NCBI RefSeq assembly: GCF_018861125.1
Contig: NZ_JAHKQN010000015.1
Location: 186,001-250,000 of the forward strand
Source: Cellulophaga baltica
GTDB lineage: Bacteria > Bacteroidota > Bacteroidia > Flavobacteriales > Flavobacteriaceae
Direction: 5' to 3'
DNA length: 64,000 bases
Made by a program: the position numbers and the translations under genes. This document shows positions 47,345 through 55,874 of this stretch, one piece after another; the first letter of the stretch is position 1; every line of letters starts with the position of its first letter. The notes below the pieces were generated by a model. The model did not search any database. It had not been told where the DNA came from and saw nothing but the letters and a program-made list of their open reading frames with translations.

Positions 47345-48016
47345 ATGCTACTAACACAAGAAACATTAAATTTCTTAAAAGATTTAAAAGAAAATAATAA
47401 TAGAGAGTGGTTTGATGCCCATAAACCTACCTTTAAAGCGCACCAAGCAGAGGTAAAAGCACTTTTTGAAGAAATTTTAGAAGGCTTAAATGTGAATGAT
47501 GATATTGAAAAATTTAAAATGTTCCGTATTTATCGTGATGTGCGATTCTCAAAAGATAAAACACCATATAAAACACACTTGTCTGGCTCTTTTAGTAGGA
47601 GTGGAGCTAAATTAAGAGGAGGTTATTATGTGCGTATTAAACCAAATGATAGTGTAATTGGTGTTGGTTTTTGGGAACCGAATAAAGAGGATTTACTCAG
47701 AATAAGAAAAGAATTGGAACTTGATGCCGGTGAATTTAGAGAAATTATAAATGAACCTTCATTTAAAAAAGTATGGGGTACAATTACAGGTGATGAATTA
47801 AAAACTTCACCAAAAGGCTTTGATAAAGAGCATAAAGACATTGATTTGATTAAAAAGAAGCAATATATTTTTATTAAAAAATTTACGGATAAAGAAGTTG
47901 TCGCTCCTAATTTCTCAAAAAAGGTTATAACTTCATTTACTTCGGTTAGGCCATTTTTTGATTTAATGAGTGATATTTTAACAACAGATTTAAATGGAGA
48001 ATCGCTTTTAGACTAA
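47345..48016 (+). CDS. DUF2461 / TIGR02453-family protein
   Basis: A 223-residue cytosolic protein. From the ATG at 47345 it begins MLLTQETLNFLKDLKENNNR. The family signature WFDAHKPTFKAHQAEV and FRIYRDVRFSKDKTPYKTHLSG is clear, and GGYYVRIKPNDSVIGVGFWEP follows. The upstream frame to 47297 lacks an ATG and I reject it. The function is unknown. Overlaps the end of the converging gene by 9 bases. Confidence 0.85.
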   Translation: MLLTQETLNFLKDLKENNNREWFDAHKPTFKAHQAEVKALFEEILEGLNVNDDIEKFKMFRIYRDVRFSKDKTPYKTHLSGSFSRSGAKLRGGYYVRIKPNDSVIGVGFWEPNKEDLLRIRKELELDAGEFREIINEPSFKKVWGTITGDELKTSPKGFDKEHKDIDLIKKKQYIFIKKFTDKEVVAPNFSKKVITSFTSVRPFFDLMSDILTTDLNGESLLD

Positions 48017-48421
48017 AGCGATTTCTTCTTTTTCAAAAGCTTGAATTTGATCTTTTAACCTTTCAACAACCATTTTCATCATACGTTTATTTAATGCTGA
48101 TGAATTTTGAGTGTATAAATCGTATTCTTCCACAGTAAAAAGCCCTATAACAATACCTTTTAATGAGTTTCTGAACTTTATATCTCTTTGTATAGCATTT
48201 TCAATATATTCAAACCTTTTTTCTAAAGAAAGCGTGTAGAATTTATCTTTGTGCTTTGCAATGTAATTTTTAAATACATGTAATAATAATGTATTCTGCA
48301 TATTTAAAACTTGTCGTAATGTTTTGTTTTGAAAGTACTCTTCACTGCTCATATTATCAGTGATTTTTGCAGTTCCAATTTCCGGTCTTATTTTTAAAAG
48401 ACTATGCGATCGTTCGTTCAT
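48008..48421 (-). CDS. Conserved hypothetical helical protein
   Basis: A 137-residue predominantly helical, charged cytosolic protein: MNERSHSLLKIRPEIG at the start, then LRQVLNMQNTLLLHVFKNYI, YTLSLEKRFEYIENAIQRD and a C-terminal helix ending in EKEEIALV. No domain recognised. Its end overlaps that of the DUF2461 gene. Upstream, at 48422-48684, is the shared non-coding region with the thioesterase gene. Confidence 0.7.
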   Translation of the reverse strand: MNERSHSLLKIRPEIGTAKITDNMSSEEYFQNKTLRQVLNMQNTLLLHVFKNYIAKHKDKFYTLSLEKRFEYIENAIQRDIKFRNSLKGIVIGLFTVEEYDLYTQNSSALNKRMMKMVVERLKDQIQAFEKEEIALV

Positions 48422-48657
48422 CAGTACATTTTTTTTAAAGATATAGAAATCAATTGTTGGTTTTTAATTTGCTTACAATAGTTTTTAACGAGTTTATAAA
48501 CATTTCCCTTTTCAATATTTTTGAGGATATTTAAACATCTTACTTATTTCAATAGTCGAATATTATCAAATTCAATAAATTGTAAGCAGGCATTTTTCAT
48601 ATTCAAAAAACGAAAAATGATTTATGAATATTGTTATTTATCCTGAAATTTCTTTAC

Positions 48658-48665
48658 TAATTTTG
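48658..48665 (+). promoter_or_regulatory. -7 box of the thioesterase gene
   Basis: TAATTTTG is a perfect TAnnTTTG box 20 bases before the ATG at 48685. A TTG at 48631-48633 is 24 bases away, slightly long. Confidence 0.5.
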
Positions 48666-48684
48666 TATCATAAAATAGAAAAAT

Positions 48685-49086
48685 ATGCGATTTCATACTA
48701 GAAAATGGGTTAAACCAGGAGATTTAAATGCAAACGAAACTCTTTTTGGAGGTAGAGTATTAGCTTGGATAGATGAAGAAGCGGCATTGTATAGTATAAT
48801 ACAGCTTGAGAGCAAAAAAGTGGTTACTAAATACATGTCTGAAATTAACTTTATGAGTAGTGCTGTAAAAGGCGATGTGGTTGAAATTGGTATTGAAGTA
48901 GTATCATTCGGTAAATCATCACTTACTCTTAACTGTGAGGTGCGTAATAAAATGACACATGAAACTATTGTTACTGTAGATAATATTATTATGGTAAACT
49001 TAGGTGAAAACGGCAAGCCAGTTGCTCATGGTAAAACTAAAATTGAGTATGTTAAAGATCGTTTAGCGTCTCAAGAAAAGTTATAA
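48685..49086 (+). CDS. Acyl-CoA thioesterase (YciA-type hotdog)
   Basis: A 133-residue hotdog-fold enzyme that hydrolyses acyl-CoA. The signatures NANETLFGGRVLAWIDEEAAL and MSEINFMSSAVKGDVVEIGIEV are clear, with the acidic residue of the active site in the helix. The length is normal. Downstream, 49087-49379 has no gene but several inverted repeats. Confidence 0.9.
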   Translation: MRFHTRKWVKPGDLNANETLFGGRVLAWIDEEAALYSIIQLESKKVVTKYMSEINFMSSAVKGDVVEIGIEVVSFGKSSLTLNCEVRNKMTHETIVTVDNIIMVNLGENGKPVAHGKTKIEYVKDRLASQEKL

Positions 49087-49110
49087 TTGCTATTTAGTAT
49101 TAATAAAATT

Positions 49111-49158
49111 CTATTATAAAACGCTAATTTTTTTATTTCAATTGGTGTTTTATAATAG
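49111..49158. repeat. 12-base inverted repeat after the thioesterase gene
   Basis: CTATTATAAAAC (49111-49122) and GTTTTATAATAG (49147-49158) are perfect inverted copies with 24 bases between. It starts 25 bases after the thioesterase stop and could be a weak terminator. There is no clear T tract. Confidence 0.5.
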
Positions 49159-49346
49159 TTATATCAATTAGCTGTATATCAGTTAATTATTAAATTGTGT
49201 TTAATTTTTAAGAAATAGTACAAAATTGTGCTTATATCTGTAAAATACACATTTTAACGATATTAGACTTCACGTATAGTTGTTTTTACAACATAAATAC
49301 TCCAATAGGTAACATTTTATTGTTCAAATAACCACTTTAGGGCATT

Positions 49347-49378
49347 TTTATAGTGACATAACCAAATACCACTATAAA
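49347..49378 (+). promoter_or_regulatory. Hairpin immediately before the hybrid kinase start codon
   Basis: TTTATAGTG (49347-49355) and CACTATAAA (49370-49378) form perfect nine-base arms with a 14-base loop, ending one base before the TTG start. It could be an operator or an RNA hairpin gating translation. Inferred from symmetry and position only. Confidence 0.45.
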
Positions 49379-49379
49379 T

Positions 49380-51131
49380 TTGAAGTCTAACGAACTACTT
49401 TCTTATCTTTCAAAAGTTGAGTCAAAGCTAAATAGCTTTTCTTTTGAAGAACTAAGTACACAAGAAACTGCTGAATTGAAAAAGTCTATAATGTCTTTTA
49501 AAGATAATTTAGACAGTAAGACTAGAGATGCTGAAGTTGAAAAAAATAAGACTGTCACTAAACTTCAACCAAATAGACATTTAAATAATTCTCAAGAAAT
49601 GCTGATTGCAAAAGTCAGTCATGAAATTAGAACCCCTTTAAATGGTATTATCGGTTTTACAGATTTATTAGCAGAAGAAGATTTATCAGAGAGACAACAA
49701 ACTCATGTAAATGCAATACAATCAGCTTCAAATACATTGCTGAATTTAATTAATGAACTTCTAGAGCATTCAAAATTAAGTTCAGGGACTTCACATTTTG
49801 AAAATGTAGATTTCAATTTAAGAAACCTTATTACAGATGTTTCATACTTATGCAAAACATTAATTGTTAACCCTGAAATAGATTTTAAGGTTAGCATTGC
49901 TGATAATGTACCTTCAATTATAAATGGAGACCCATCAAAACTTTCTCAAATATTATTAAACTTATTAGGTAATGCTATAAAGTTTGTAAATAAAGGAAGT
50001 ATAGAATTACAAATAGCTGTAAAGATTTTAGATGTTAAAAATCTAACCTTAGATTTTTATGTAAAAGATACAGGCATAGGAATACCAAAAGGTAAACTAA
50101 ATACCATATTCGATTATTACAAACAAGCAGAAATTGATACCCAAAAAAATTACGGAGGCACAGGTTTAGGTTTAAGTATAGTTAAACATATAATTGAAAC
50201 ATTACAAGGTAAAATAAATGTATATAGTGAGTTAGGTGTTGGTACAACTTTTAATTTCACATTACCTTATATAGTAAGTAGTTACGTTCAAAAAGACAGG
50301 TCGTTAGAAGTAGATATAGACTTATCAAAACAAGAAGAGCAAATTAAAACAATGAGTATTCTTGTGTTTGAAGATAACATACTAAATCAAAAACTAATAC
50401 AAAACAGATTAGAAAATTGGGGATGTAAATGTTATGTAACCGATATGATTGAAAAGGGTATGGGCATTTTAGAAAATGAGAAAATTGATGTTATTCTTAT
50501 GGATTTAAGAATGCCAGAAACCACAGGGTTTGAGGTTTCAAAAAGGATAAGGGCGAATAAAATATCAAAAATAAATACGATACCTATAATCGCTTTAACA
50601 GCAGATTTAACAATACAAGATAAAAAATTGTGTAAGGAAAGTGGTATAAATGACTATATGTTAAAACCATTTGATTCAAAAAAATTATTACACAAGCTAA
50701 CCACTCAAATTAACCCCCTAAATATAAAAGATAGTATGGATTCGCAACCAATAGTATCAAGATTGAATGAGACAGACCAATTAGATGTTGATTTGTCAAA
50801 TGTTTTAGAAGAATGTTTTGGCGAAACTGATGTTCTTGAAGAGTTAGTGCGTTTATATAAAAATAATGCAGTAGAGTTTATTGGAAAAACTAAAATTAAT
50901 TTAAAAAACTCTGATTTTGAAGGAATTAGATTTAATACTCATAAAATTAAAGCAGGTTTAAAATTGATGAAAACCTTTGGTTTGTATCGTATAGTTGAAC
51001 AAATGAATACCATTTGTAAGCAAGATCAAGATATTAAATATTTAAATTTTCTATATGATTGTTTTTTAACTGAATATGGATTAGTAGAAAAAGCTATAGA
51101 TAGTTTTATAACGGATTTAAAAAACAAATAA
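49380..51131 (+). CDS. Soluble hybrid histidine kinase with receiver and Hpt domains
   Basis: A 583-residue cytosolic phosphorelay protein. After a helical N-terminal stretch (1-70), the HisKA domain carries His81 (KVSHEIRTPLNG), and the ATPase has Asn198 (LLGNAIKF), DTGIGIP (230-236) and YGGTGLGLSI (258-267). The receiver has Asp375 (LMDLRMPE) and Lys429 (MLKPFD). A C-terminal Hpt-like domain has His521 (THKIKAGLKLM). No sensor domain and no membrane helix are seen, so the input is probably a cytosolic partner. I chose the TTG at 49380; the first ATG is 37 residues later, still upstream of the kinase core. First gene of the exopolysaccharide-like cluster. Confidence 0.9.
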   Translation: MKSNELLSYLSKVESKLNSFSFEELSTQETAELKKSIMSFKDNLDSKTRDAEVEKNKTVTKLQPNRHLNNSQEMLIAKVSHEIRTPLNGIIGFTDLLAEEDLSERQQTHVNAIQSASNTLLNLINELLEHSKLSSGTSHFENVDFNLRNLITDVSYLCKTLIVNPEIDFKVSIADNVPSIINGDPSKLSQILLNLLGNAIKFVNKGSIELQIAVKILDVKNLTLDFYVKDTGIGIPKGKLNTIFDYYKQAEIDTQKNYGGTGLGLSIVKHIIETLQGKINVYSELGVGTTFNFTLPYIVSSYVQKDRSLEVDIDLSKQEEQIKTMSILVFEDNILNQKLIQNRLENWGCKCYVTDMIEKGMGILENEKIDVILMDLRMPETTGFEVSKRIRANKISKINTIPIIALTADLTIQDKKLCKESGINDYMLKPFDSKKLLHKLTTQINPLNIKDSMDSQPIVSRLNETDQLDVDLSNVLEECFGETDVLEELVRLYKNNAVEFIGKTKINLKNSDFEGIRFNTHKIKAGLKLMKTFGLYRIVEQMNTICKQDQDIKYLNFLYDCFLTEYGLVEKAIDSFITDLKNK

Positions 51132-51144
51132 TTGAGACAGCCTT

Positions 51145-51522
51145 ATGAGTACAATTAAATTATTATTAGCTGAAGATGATGAACTATTAGCTTCTCTATT
51201 AAATTTTCGATTAAAAAAAGGAGGATTTGATGTAGCTATTTGTACTGATGGAAAAAAAATTAAAGAATACCTAAAAGATAATACACCTGATATTATTGTA
51301 AGTGATATTATGATGCCTTATTTCTCAGGATTAGAAATTACTGACTATGTTCGAAATACCTTAAAACTTGATATTCCTATTATCATTCTTTCATCGGCTG
51401 GTAATGAAGAAAATATTTTAAACGCTTTTAAATTAGGGGCTAATGATTTTTTATCTAAACCTGTAAGTCCTGCAGAATTAATTTTACGTTTAAAAAAAGA
51501 ATTAACCAATAAAGTAATATAA
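51145..51522 (+). CDS. Stand-alone response regulator receiver
   Basis: A 125-residue receiver with no output domain: acidic pair Glu10-Asp12, phospho-acceptor Asp54 (VSDIMMPYFSG), Ser83-Ser84 and Lys105 (LSKPVSP). It starts 14 bases after the hybrid kinase and lies 13 bases before the HEAT-repeat gene. Single-domain receivers act by protein binding, so a direct effect on the HEAT protein or glycosyltransferase is a fair inference. The hybrid kinase's Hpt is the likely phosphate donor. Confidence 0.92.
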   Translation: MSTIKLLLAEDDELLASLLNFRLKKGGFDVAICTDGKKIKEYLKDNTPDIIVSDIMMPYFSGLEITDYVRNTLKLDIPIIILSSAGNEENILNAFKLGANDFLSKPVSPAELILRLKKELTNKVI

Positions 51523-51535
51523 ATCAACCTATAAA

Positions 51536-53323
51536 TTGAAGCTCCCGACTCTAAATATATATAGTTTAGTAAAGGCCCCATTAATTCATCAAGATTTAAT
51601 TTGGGACCTGACTTTCTTGTTTGGAGGTTTATCTGTAGTATATTTTTCGTGTATATTTTATTATAAATCAAAACTTAAAAAACACAATGTAGATAAAGCT
51701 AAGCGAAAAAAAGAGCTTACTCCACTTGTAAGTGAATTTTTATTTTATAATGAAAAAGAGGGCTCTCTACCTGAAAAAAATAGCTACATAAATAAAAAAA
51801 TTGAGATTAGAGAATTATTAAAAAATCATAAGAATAAAGCTGTTTTAACTGAGATTTTGCTGGACCTTAAGATTGATGTGTCTGGAGAAACCAGATTGGT
51901 TCTTTTTAAATTATATAGAGATTTACATCTTGATGAATATGCTTTTGAATGCTTACATAGTTTTAAATGGGTCAAAGTTGCTAGAGGTATGTTTCAGCTT
52001 ACACAAATGCAAGCTACTGAATATTATGGTTTTATAAGTAAATTTATTAATGATAGGCGACCAGTTGTAAGGGAGCAAGCTGAAATATCTACAGTTACTT
52101 TATTACACGAAGGAATCTCTTATTTTTTAGATAACACAAAATATAAAATATCTGAATGGCAACAGCTTAAAATTTTAGAGGTGCTTACCAATTTGGAAAA
52201 TTTTGATCCTCCAAGATTTTACAAATGGCTTACATCAAAAAATAAATATGTTGTTTTATTTTCGCTAAGGTTGATTAAGCATTATGATCAAAATGATGGA
52301 GAAAAATCAATCATAACATTAGTAAAACATAAAGATGCTCAAATTAAAAAAGAAGCAATACACTGTATAAAAAAATTCAATTTTACAAATTCAAGAAAAC
52401 AATTAAAAGCGGTTTTTTGGAAGAATAAGGTTGATGTTAAAATTGCAATATTAGATACATTGGCTGAATTTGGTTTTGAAGAAGATATCGCATTTTTAGA
52501 AACAGTCGAAAATAAAGAATCAAACTTTTTAGTAAAGAGCAAAGCAATAAGTTCAATTAATTCAATTTTACCGGGAACAGTAGTTCCTACAGAGAATATT
52601 GAAGTTTTAACACCTGAAGAAAATAGTTCAATTAAAGTTAATATTAAAGAAGAAACTTTAAAGGTAGATCTAACAGAGGAAGAAGAAGAAATAATTGAAC
52701 ACATATTAACGGAACGTGAGGTGGGGATTATTGATGATAACTCTATTCAAACAAAAGGTAGTAAAAGCAGTGTTTTTGAATCACTTTTCAATTTTTGTGA
52801 TTTAGAAACCAAATTGTTCATGATTGATCAAATGGTTGAAATAGGATCTAAGAAAGAAGCACTTTTTTTACAAACTCTTATCGATCATGGAAATAAAGCT
52901 GTGCGTAAAAGAGCTTTACAGGTTAAGCTTCAGTTAGAAAAAAGTGTAGATCTGTTAGAGAATGGTATTGATTACGAGCAAAATGAAACTACCGCTAAAA
53001 AAGAAGATGTAGAGGTTAAAATTGTAGAGAATGTAAATGTACTTCTTCGTGATAATGAAATACAAGTTATACATAATACTCAATTAAAATCTTTAGAGTT
53101 TTGCTTTCTAAAAGAAGAAGTTGTAGTACCTAAACCTTTTGATATTTTAGAAGTTGAATTTCACATGGATACTTTAAAGCCTTTTATATCTAAAGAGAGG
53201 CAAGAGACAGAAGGGTTTAACAATGTTGTTGAAGCTAATGGAGGTTTGACTAAAGATGAGCGTAATTTTTTTAATAAATATTTAGAATTCCCAAATTCAT
53301 CAAAAGATAAGTTTAATGGATAA
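51536..53323 (+). CDS. Membrane-anchored HEAT-repeat protein
   Basis: A 595-residue protein with one membrane helix near the N terminus (about 22-43) and a long cytoplasmic region. HEAT-like helical pairs are evident: RPVVREQAEISTVTLL, WLTSKNKYVVLFSLRLIKHY, LVKHKDAQIKKEAIHCIKKF, VDVKIAILDTLAEFG and LIDHGNKAVRKRALQVKLQL. An acidic linker (about 355-405) divides two HEAT blocks. It starts at a TTG (51536), and its end overlaps the next gene by 8 bases. I infer a scaffold connecting the regulators to the glycosyltransferase; this is not proven. Confidence 0.82.
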   Translation: MKLPTLNIYSLVKAPLIHQDLIWDLTFLFGGLSVVYFSCIFYYKSKLKKHNVDKAKRKKELTPLVSEFLFYNEKEGSLPEKNSYINKKIEIRELLKNHKNKAVLTEILLDLKIDVSGETRLVLFKLYRDLHLDEYAFECLHSFKWVKVARGMFQLTQMQATEYYGFISKFINDRRPVVREQAEISTVTLLHEGISYFLDNTKYKISEWQQLKILEVLTNLENFDPPRFYKWLTSKNKYVVLFSLRLIKHYDQNDGEKSIITLVKHKDAQIKKEAIHCIKKFNFTNSRKQLKAVFWKNKVDVKIAILDTLAEFGFEEDIAFLETVENKESNFLVKSKAISSINSILPGTVVPTENIEVLTPEENSSIKVNIKEETLKVDLTEEEEEIIEHILTEREVGIIDDNSIQTKGSKSSVFESLFNFCDLETKLFMIDQMVEIGSKKEALFLQTLIDHGNKAVRKRALQVKLQLEKSVDLLENGIDYEQNETTAKKEDVEVKIVENVNVLLRDNEIQVIHNTQLKSLEFCFLKEEVVVPKPFDILEVEFHMDTLKPFISKERQETEGFNNVVEANGGLTKDERNFFNKYLEFPNSSKDKFNG

Positions 53324-54746
53324 CGGTGTTTTCAATATCATATTAGATTATATAAACATTGTGTTTTTTGTGTTTACTGTCGTGCTGTTTACATTTTTTA
53401 CATTAATGGGATATTTATCTACACGTAATTCACTTCATTATAAAGACAAAAACAGCTTTGGTGATTTGTCAAAAGTAATGGCTTCTCCATTAGCACCAAG
53501 CATTACAATTATTGCGCCCGCATATAATGAAGAAATGACAATTGTTGAAAATATAAGGTCTTTACTTTCGTTAAAGTATGTTGATTATGAAGTAATGGTT
53601 GTTAATGATGGTAGTAAGGATGATACCATGCAAAAAATGATTGACGCTTATGATTTAGAGAAGATTGAACAACGTATTGATCCCAATTGGAAATCAAAAC
53701 CTATACGAGGTATATATAAATCTAAACATCGTTCTTTTGCCAAGCTTACAGTCATAGATAAAGAAAATGGTGGCAAGTCTGATGCTTTAAATACAGGTAT
53801 GTATTTATCAACTAATCAATACGTTGGTTGTATTGATGTTGATTGCTTGTTGTTGCCCGATGCATTATTACATGTTGTAAAATCATTCTACCAACAAACA
53901 GAAAAAAGAGTAATAGCGGTAGGTGGTGTAATACGGGTAGCTAACTCATGTGTTATTAATGGTGGTGCTTTAGAACAAATTAATCTACCAGAAAACCTAT
54001 TAGCGAAATTTCAGTTATTAGAGTATACAAGATCTTTTTTGCTAGGTAGAATGGCTTTTGGTTGGCTTGATAGTCTACTTATTATTTCAGGAGCATTTGG
54101 TTTTTTCGATCGTGAAATTGCTTTGGCAGTTGGGGGTTATGATACCAATACTGTGGGTGAAGACATGGAAATTATTTTTAGAATGCGCAGGTATATGGTA
54201 GAAAATAAATTACCGCATACTATTGAATATATTCCTGATCCATTATGTTGGACAGAGGTTCCTGAAAGTAGAAAAATATTAATAAACCAACGCGATCGCT
54301 GGTCAAGAGGTAATTTAGAAACTTTGTACACTCATAAAGAAATGTTTTTTAATCCTAAGTATGGCAGATTAGGGTTGTTAAGTTACCCGTATTGGTTTTT
54401 TTACGAATGGTTGGCGCCATTGCTAGAGTTTTTTGGTTTTTTTTCAATCATACTATTCTATTATTTAGGTATTATAAATTTGCCATTCTTTATAGCAATA
54501 ACAAGCGTGATTTATATGTACTCAATCATGTTTAGTTTATACGCCATTTTATGGGAAGTTTTCTCATATAATCAATATAATAAAACAACTGATATTTTAA
54601 AATTAATAGGTTGTGCGCTAATTGAACCCTTTATTTTTCACCCAATAGTGGTTTTTGCTGCAGTTCGAGGTAATTATAAAAAACTATTTAAAATAAAATC
54701 AGGTTGGGGTACAATTACAAGGAAAGGGTTTGCCAAAGCAACATAA
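53316..54746 (+). CDS. Processive family 2 glycosyltransferase of the PgaC/HAS type
   Basis: A 476-residue inner-membrane polysaccharide synthase. An N-terminal membrane helix (about 10-32) precedes the GT2 domain with NDGS (97-100, Asp98), DVD (174-176), the acceptor-site GED (281-283) and QRDRW (325-329, the QxxRW motif). Three or four C-terminal helices follow. All catalytic motifs of processive enzymes are intact. It overlaps the HEAT gene (8 bases) and is followed by the membrane/TPR gene after 8 bases. The product is probably a beta-linked exopolysaccharide. The identity of the sugar is unknown. Confidence 0.9.
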   Translation: MDNGVFNIILDYINIVFFVFTVVLFTFFTLMGYLSTRNSLHYKDKNSFGDLSKVMASPLAPSITIIAPAYNEEMTIVENIRSLLSLKYVDYEVMVVNDGSKDDTMQKMIDAYDLEKIEQRIDPNWKSKPIRGIYKSKHRSFAKLTVIDKENGGKSDALNTGMYLSTNQYVGCIDVDCLLLPDALLHVVKSFYQQTEKRVIAVGGVIRVANSCVINGGALEQINLPENLLAKFQLLEYTRSFLLGRMAFGWLDSLLIISGAFGFFDREIALAVGGYDTNTVGEDMEIIFRMRRYMVENKLPHTIEYIPDPLCWTEVPESRKILINQRDRWSRGNLETLYTHKEMFFNPKYGRLGLLSYPYWFFYEWLAPLLEFFGFFSIILFYYLGIINLPFFIAITSVIYMYSIMFSLYAILWEVFSYNQYNKTTDILKLIGCALIEPFIFHPIVVFAAVRGNYKKLFKIKSGWGTITRKGFAKAT

Positions 54747-54754
54747 TAATATAG

Positions 54755-55873
54755 ATGCAGTTAACTAACGAAAAAAATAAAGAAACTACTTTAAGAGAGT
54801 ACACGAGGCTAATTATTGCCTTCTTGTTTTGTCTTGTCGTACTCTCTGTTTTTCAATATGCAATGCTATACTTTAAAGGAGTTATTGATAGTATTTTTAA
54901 TGTAAGTTTTGTATTGTCAGTTGTTCATCATTTGGGCTATAGTTCTTTTATAGGTATTCTTTTGGTATCTTTTTTTAGATTGATAGAATATTTTAAACCT
55001 AAAAAAGGATTCAAATTTATTTATGGATGCTTATTAGTTTTGTTGTCTGTAGAAAGTGCATTAATGTCTTATTTTATTTTAGAGTATACACCGTATGAGG
55101 CAAGTATATTCAATAATAATTTTGTTGATAGTGTTTTCTTGGTTCATAACACACCTGGTTTTTTATTTTACTGGGTAATTGGGCTAATAGCATTACTTTT
55201 TCTTTTTGTGTATTTCTATAAGTTAACTGTGAAATTTTACCATCATATAAGTAACATGTTTCCGTTAACTATTGTTTTTTTAACTGTTTTTATAGCTACT
55301 TTATTTACAGAAGGCAGGCCTATAAATGAGAATAAGACTCAGTACTTAGTTTCCACTTTTGTTATAGAAAAAAATGTTGATATTAAAAATGGTAAAAAAA
55401 GCCAGTTTACTAATGAGGAAATTGTCTGGATAAACAGTCAGTTTAATGGTCATGATTTTGATAATGCTTATAAAAAAGCACGTCAATTTGCATTTGATAA
55501 AAATTATGAAAAAGCTCAATTGCTTATAAGATATATTCTATCAGAAATTCCAAATCATATTGATGCAAAAATTTTAGAAGGTAGATTATATGCTTGGAAT
55601 GGCAACTACGAAAAAGCAATTCAAGTGTTTGAAGAATGTTTAGTATTAAATACTTCTTACGATGATACTTATAAGGCACTATTAGATGTTTGTTACTGGT
55701 CGGATGAAAATGAGAAAGTACTCTACCTTTTTGATGAGATTGAAATTAACACCATAAATAGTCCAGAATTAGTTGAAAAAATAGCTAGAGCGTATCATCG
55801 CGTTAAAGAAAATCCTGAAAATCCCAAAATCTCAAATCTTAAAATAGAAGTCTTTTTAGCTTCAGTAGAATAA
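54755..55873 (+). CDS. Membrane protein with TPR-like domain
   Basis: A 372-residue protein with about five hydrophobic segments (20-45, 48-68, 80-105, 135-160 and 168-188) and a C-terminal soluble part (about 225-350) of TPR-like helices: YEKAQLLIRYILSEIPNHIDA, EGRLYAWNGNYEKAIQVFEECL and a third unit. These repeats closely resemble those in the next protein (RLYAWNGNYEKA versus KTYSWDGDYDTA). It lies between the glycosyltransferase and the outer-membrane barrel genes. I infer an inner-membrane link that hands polymer to the periplasm. Confidence 0.78.
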   Translation: MQLTNEKNKETTLREYTRLIIAFLFCLVVLSVFQYAMLYFKGVIDSIFNVSFVLSVVHHLGYSSFIGILLVSFFRLIEYFKPKKGFKFIYGCLLVLLSVESALMSYFILEYTPYEASIFNNNFVDSVFLVHNTPGFLFYWVIGLIALLFLFVYFYKLTVKFYHHISNMFPLTIVFLTVFIATLFTEGRPINENKTQYLVSTFVIEKNVDIKNGKKSQFTNEEIVWINSQFNGHDFDNAYKKARQFAFDKNYEKAQLLIRYILSEIPNHIDAKILEGRLYAWNGNYEKAIQVFEECLVLNTSYDDTYKALLDVCYWSDENEKVLYLFDEIEINTINSPELVEKIARAYHRVKENPENPKISNLKIEVFLASVE

Positions 55874-55874
55874 C

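Noticed and set aside
48470-48619. Inverted copies TGCTTACAAT / ATTGTAAGCA, and CATTTTTC / GAAAAATG, upstream of the thioesterase gene
   Set aside because: Weak: wide spacing in the first pair and a short arm in the second. Could be a control region but no supporting evidence.
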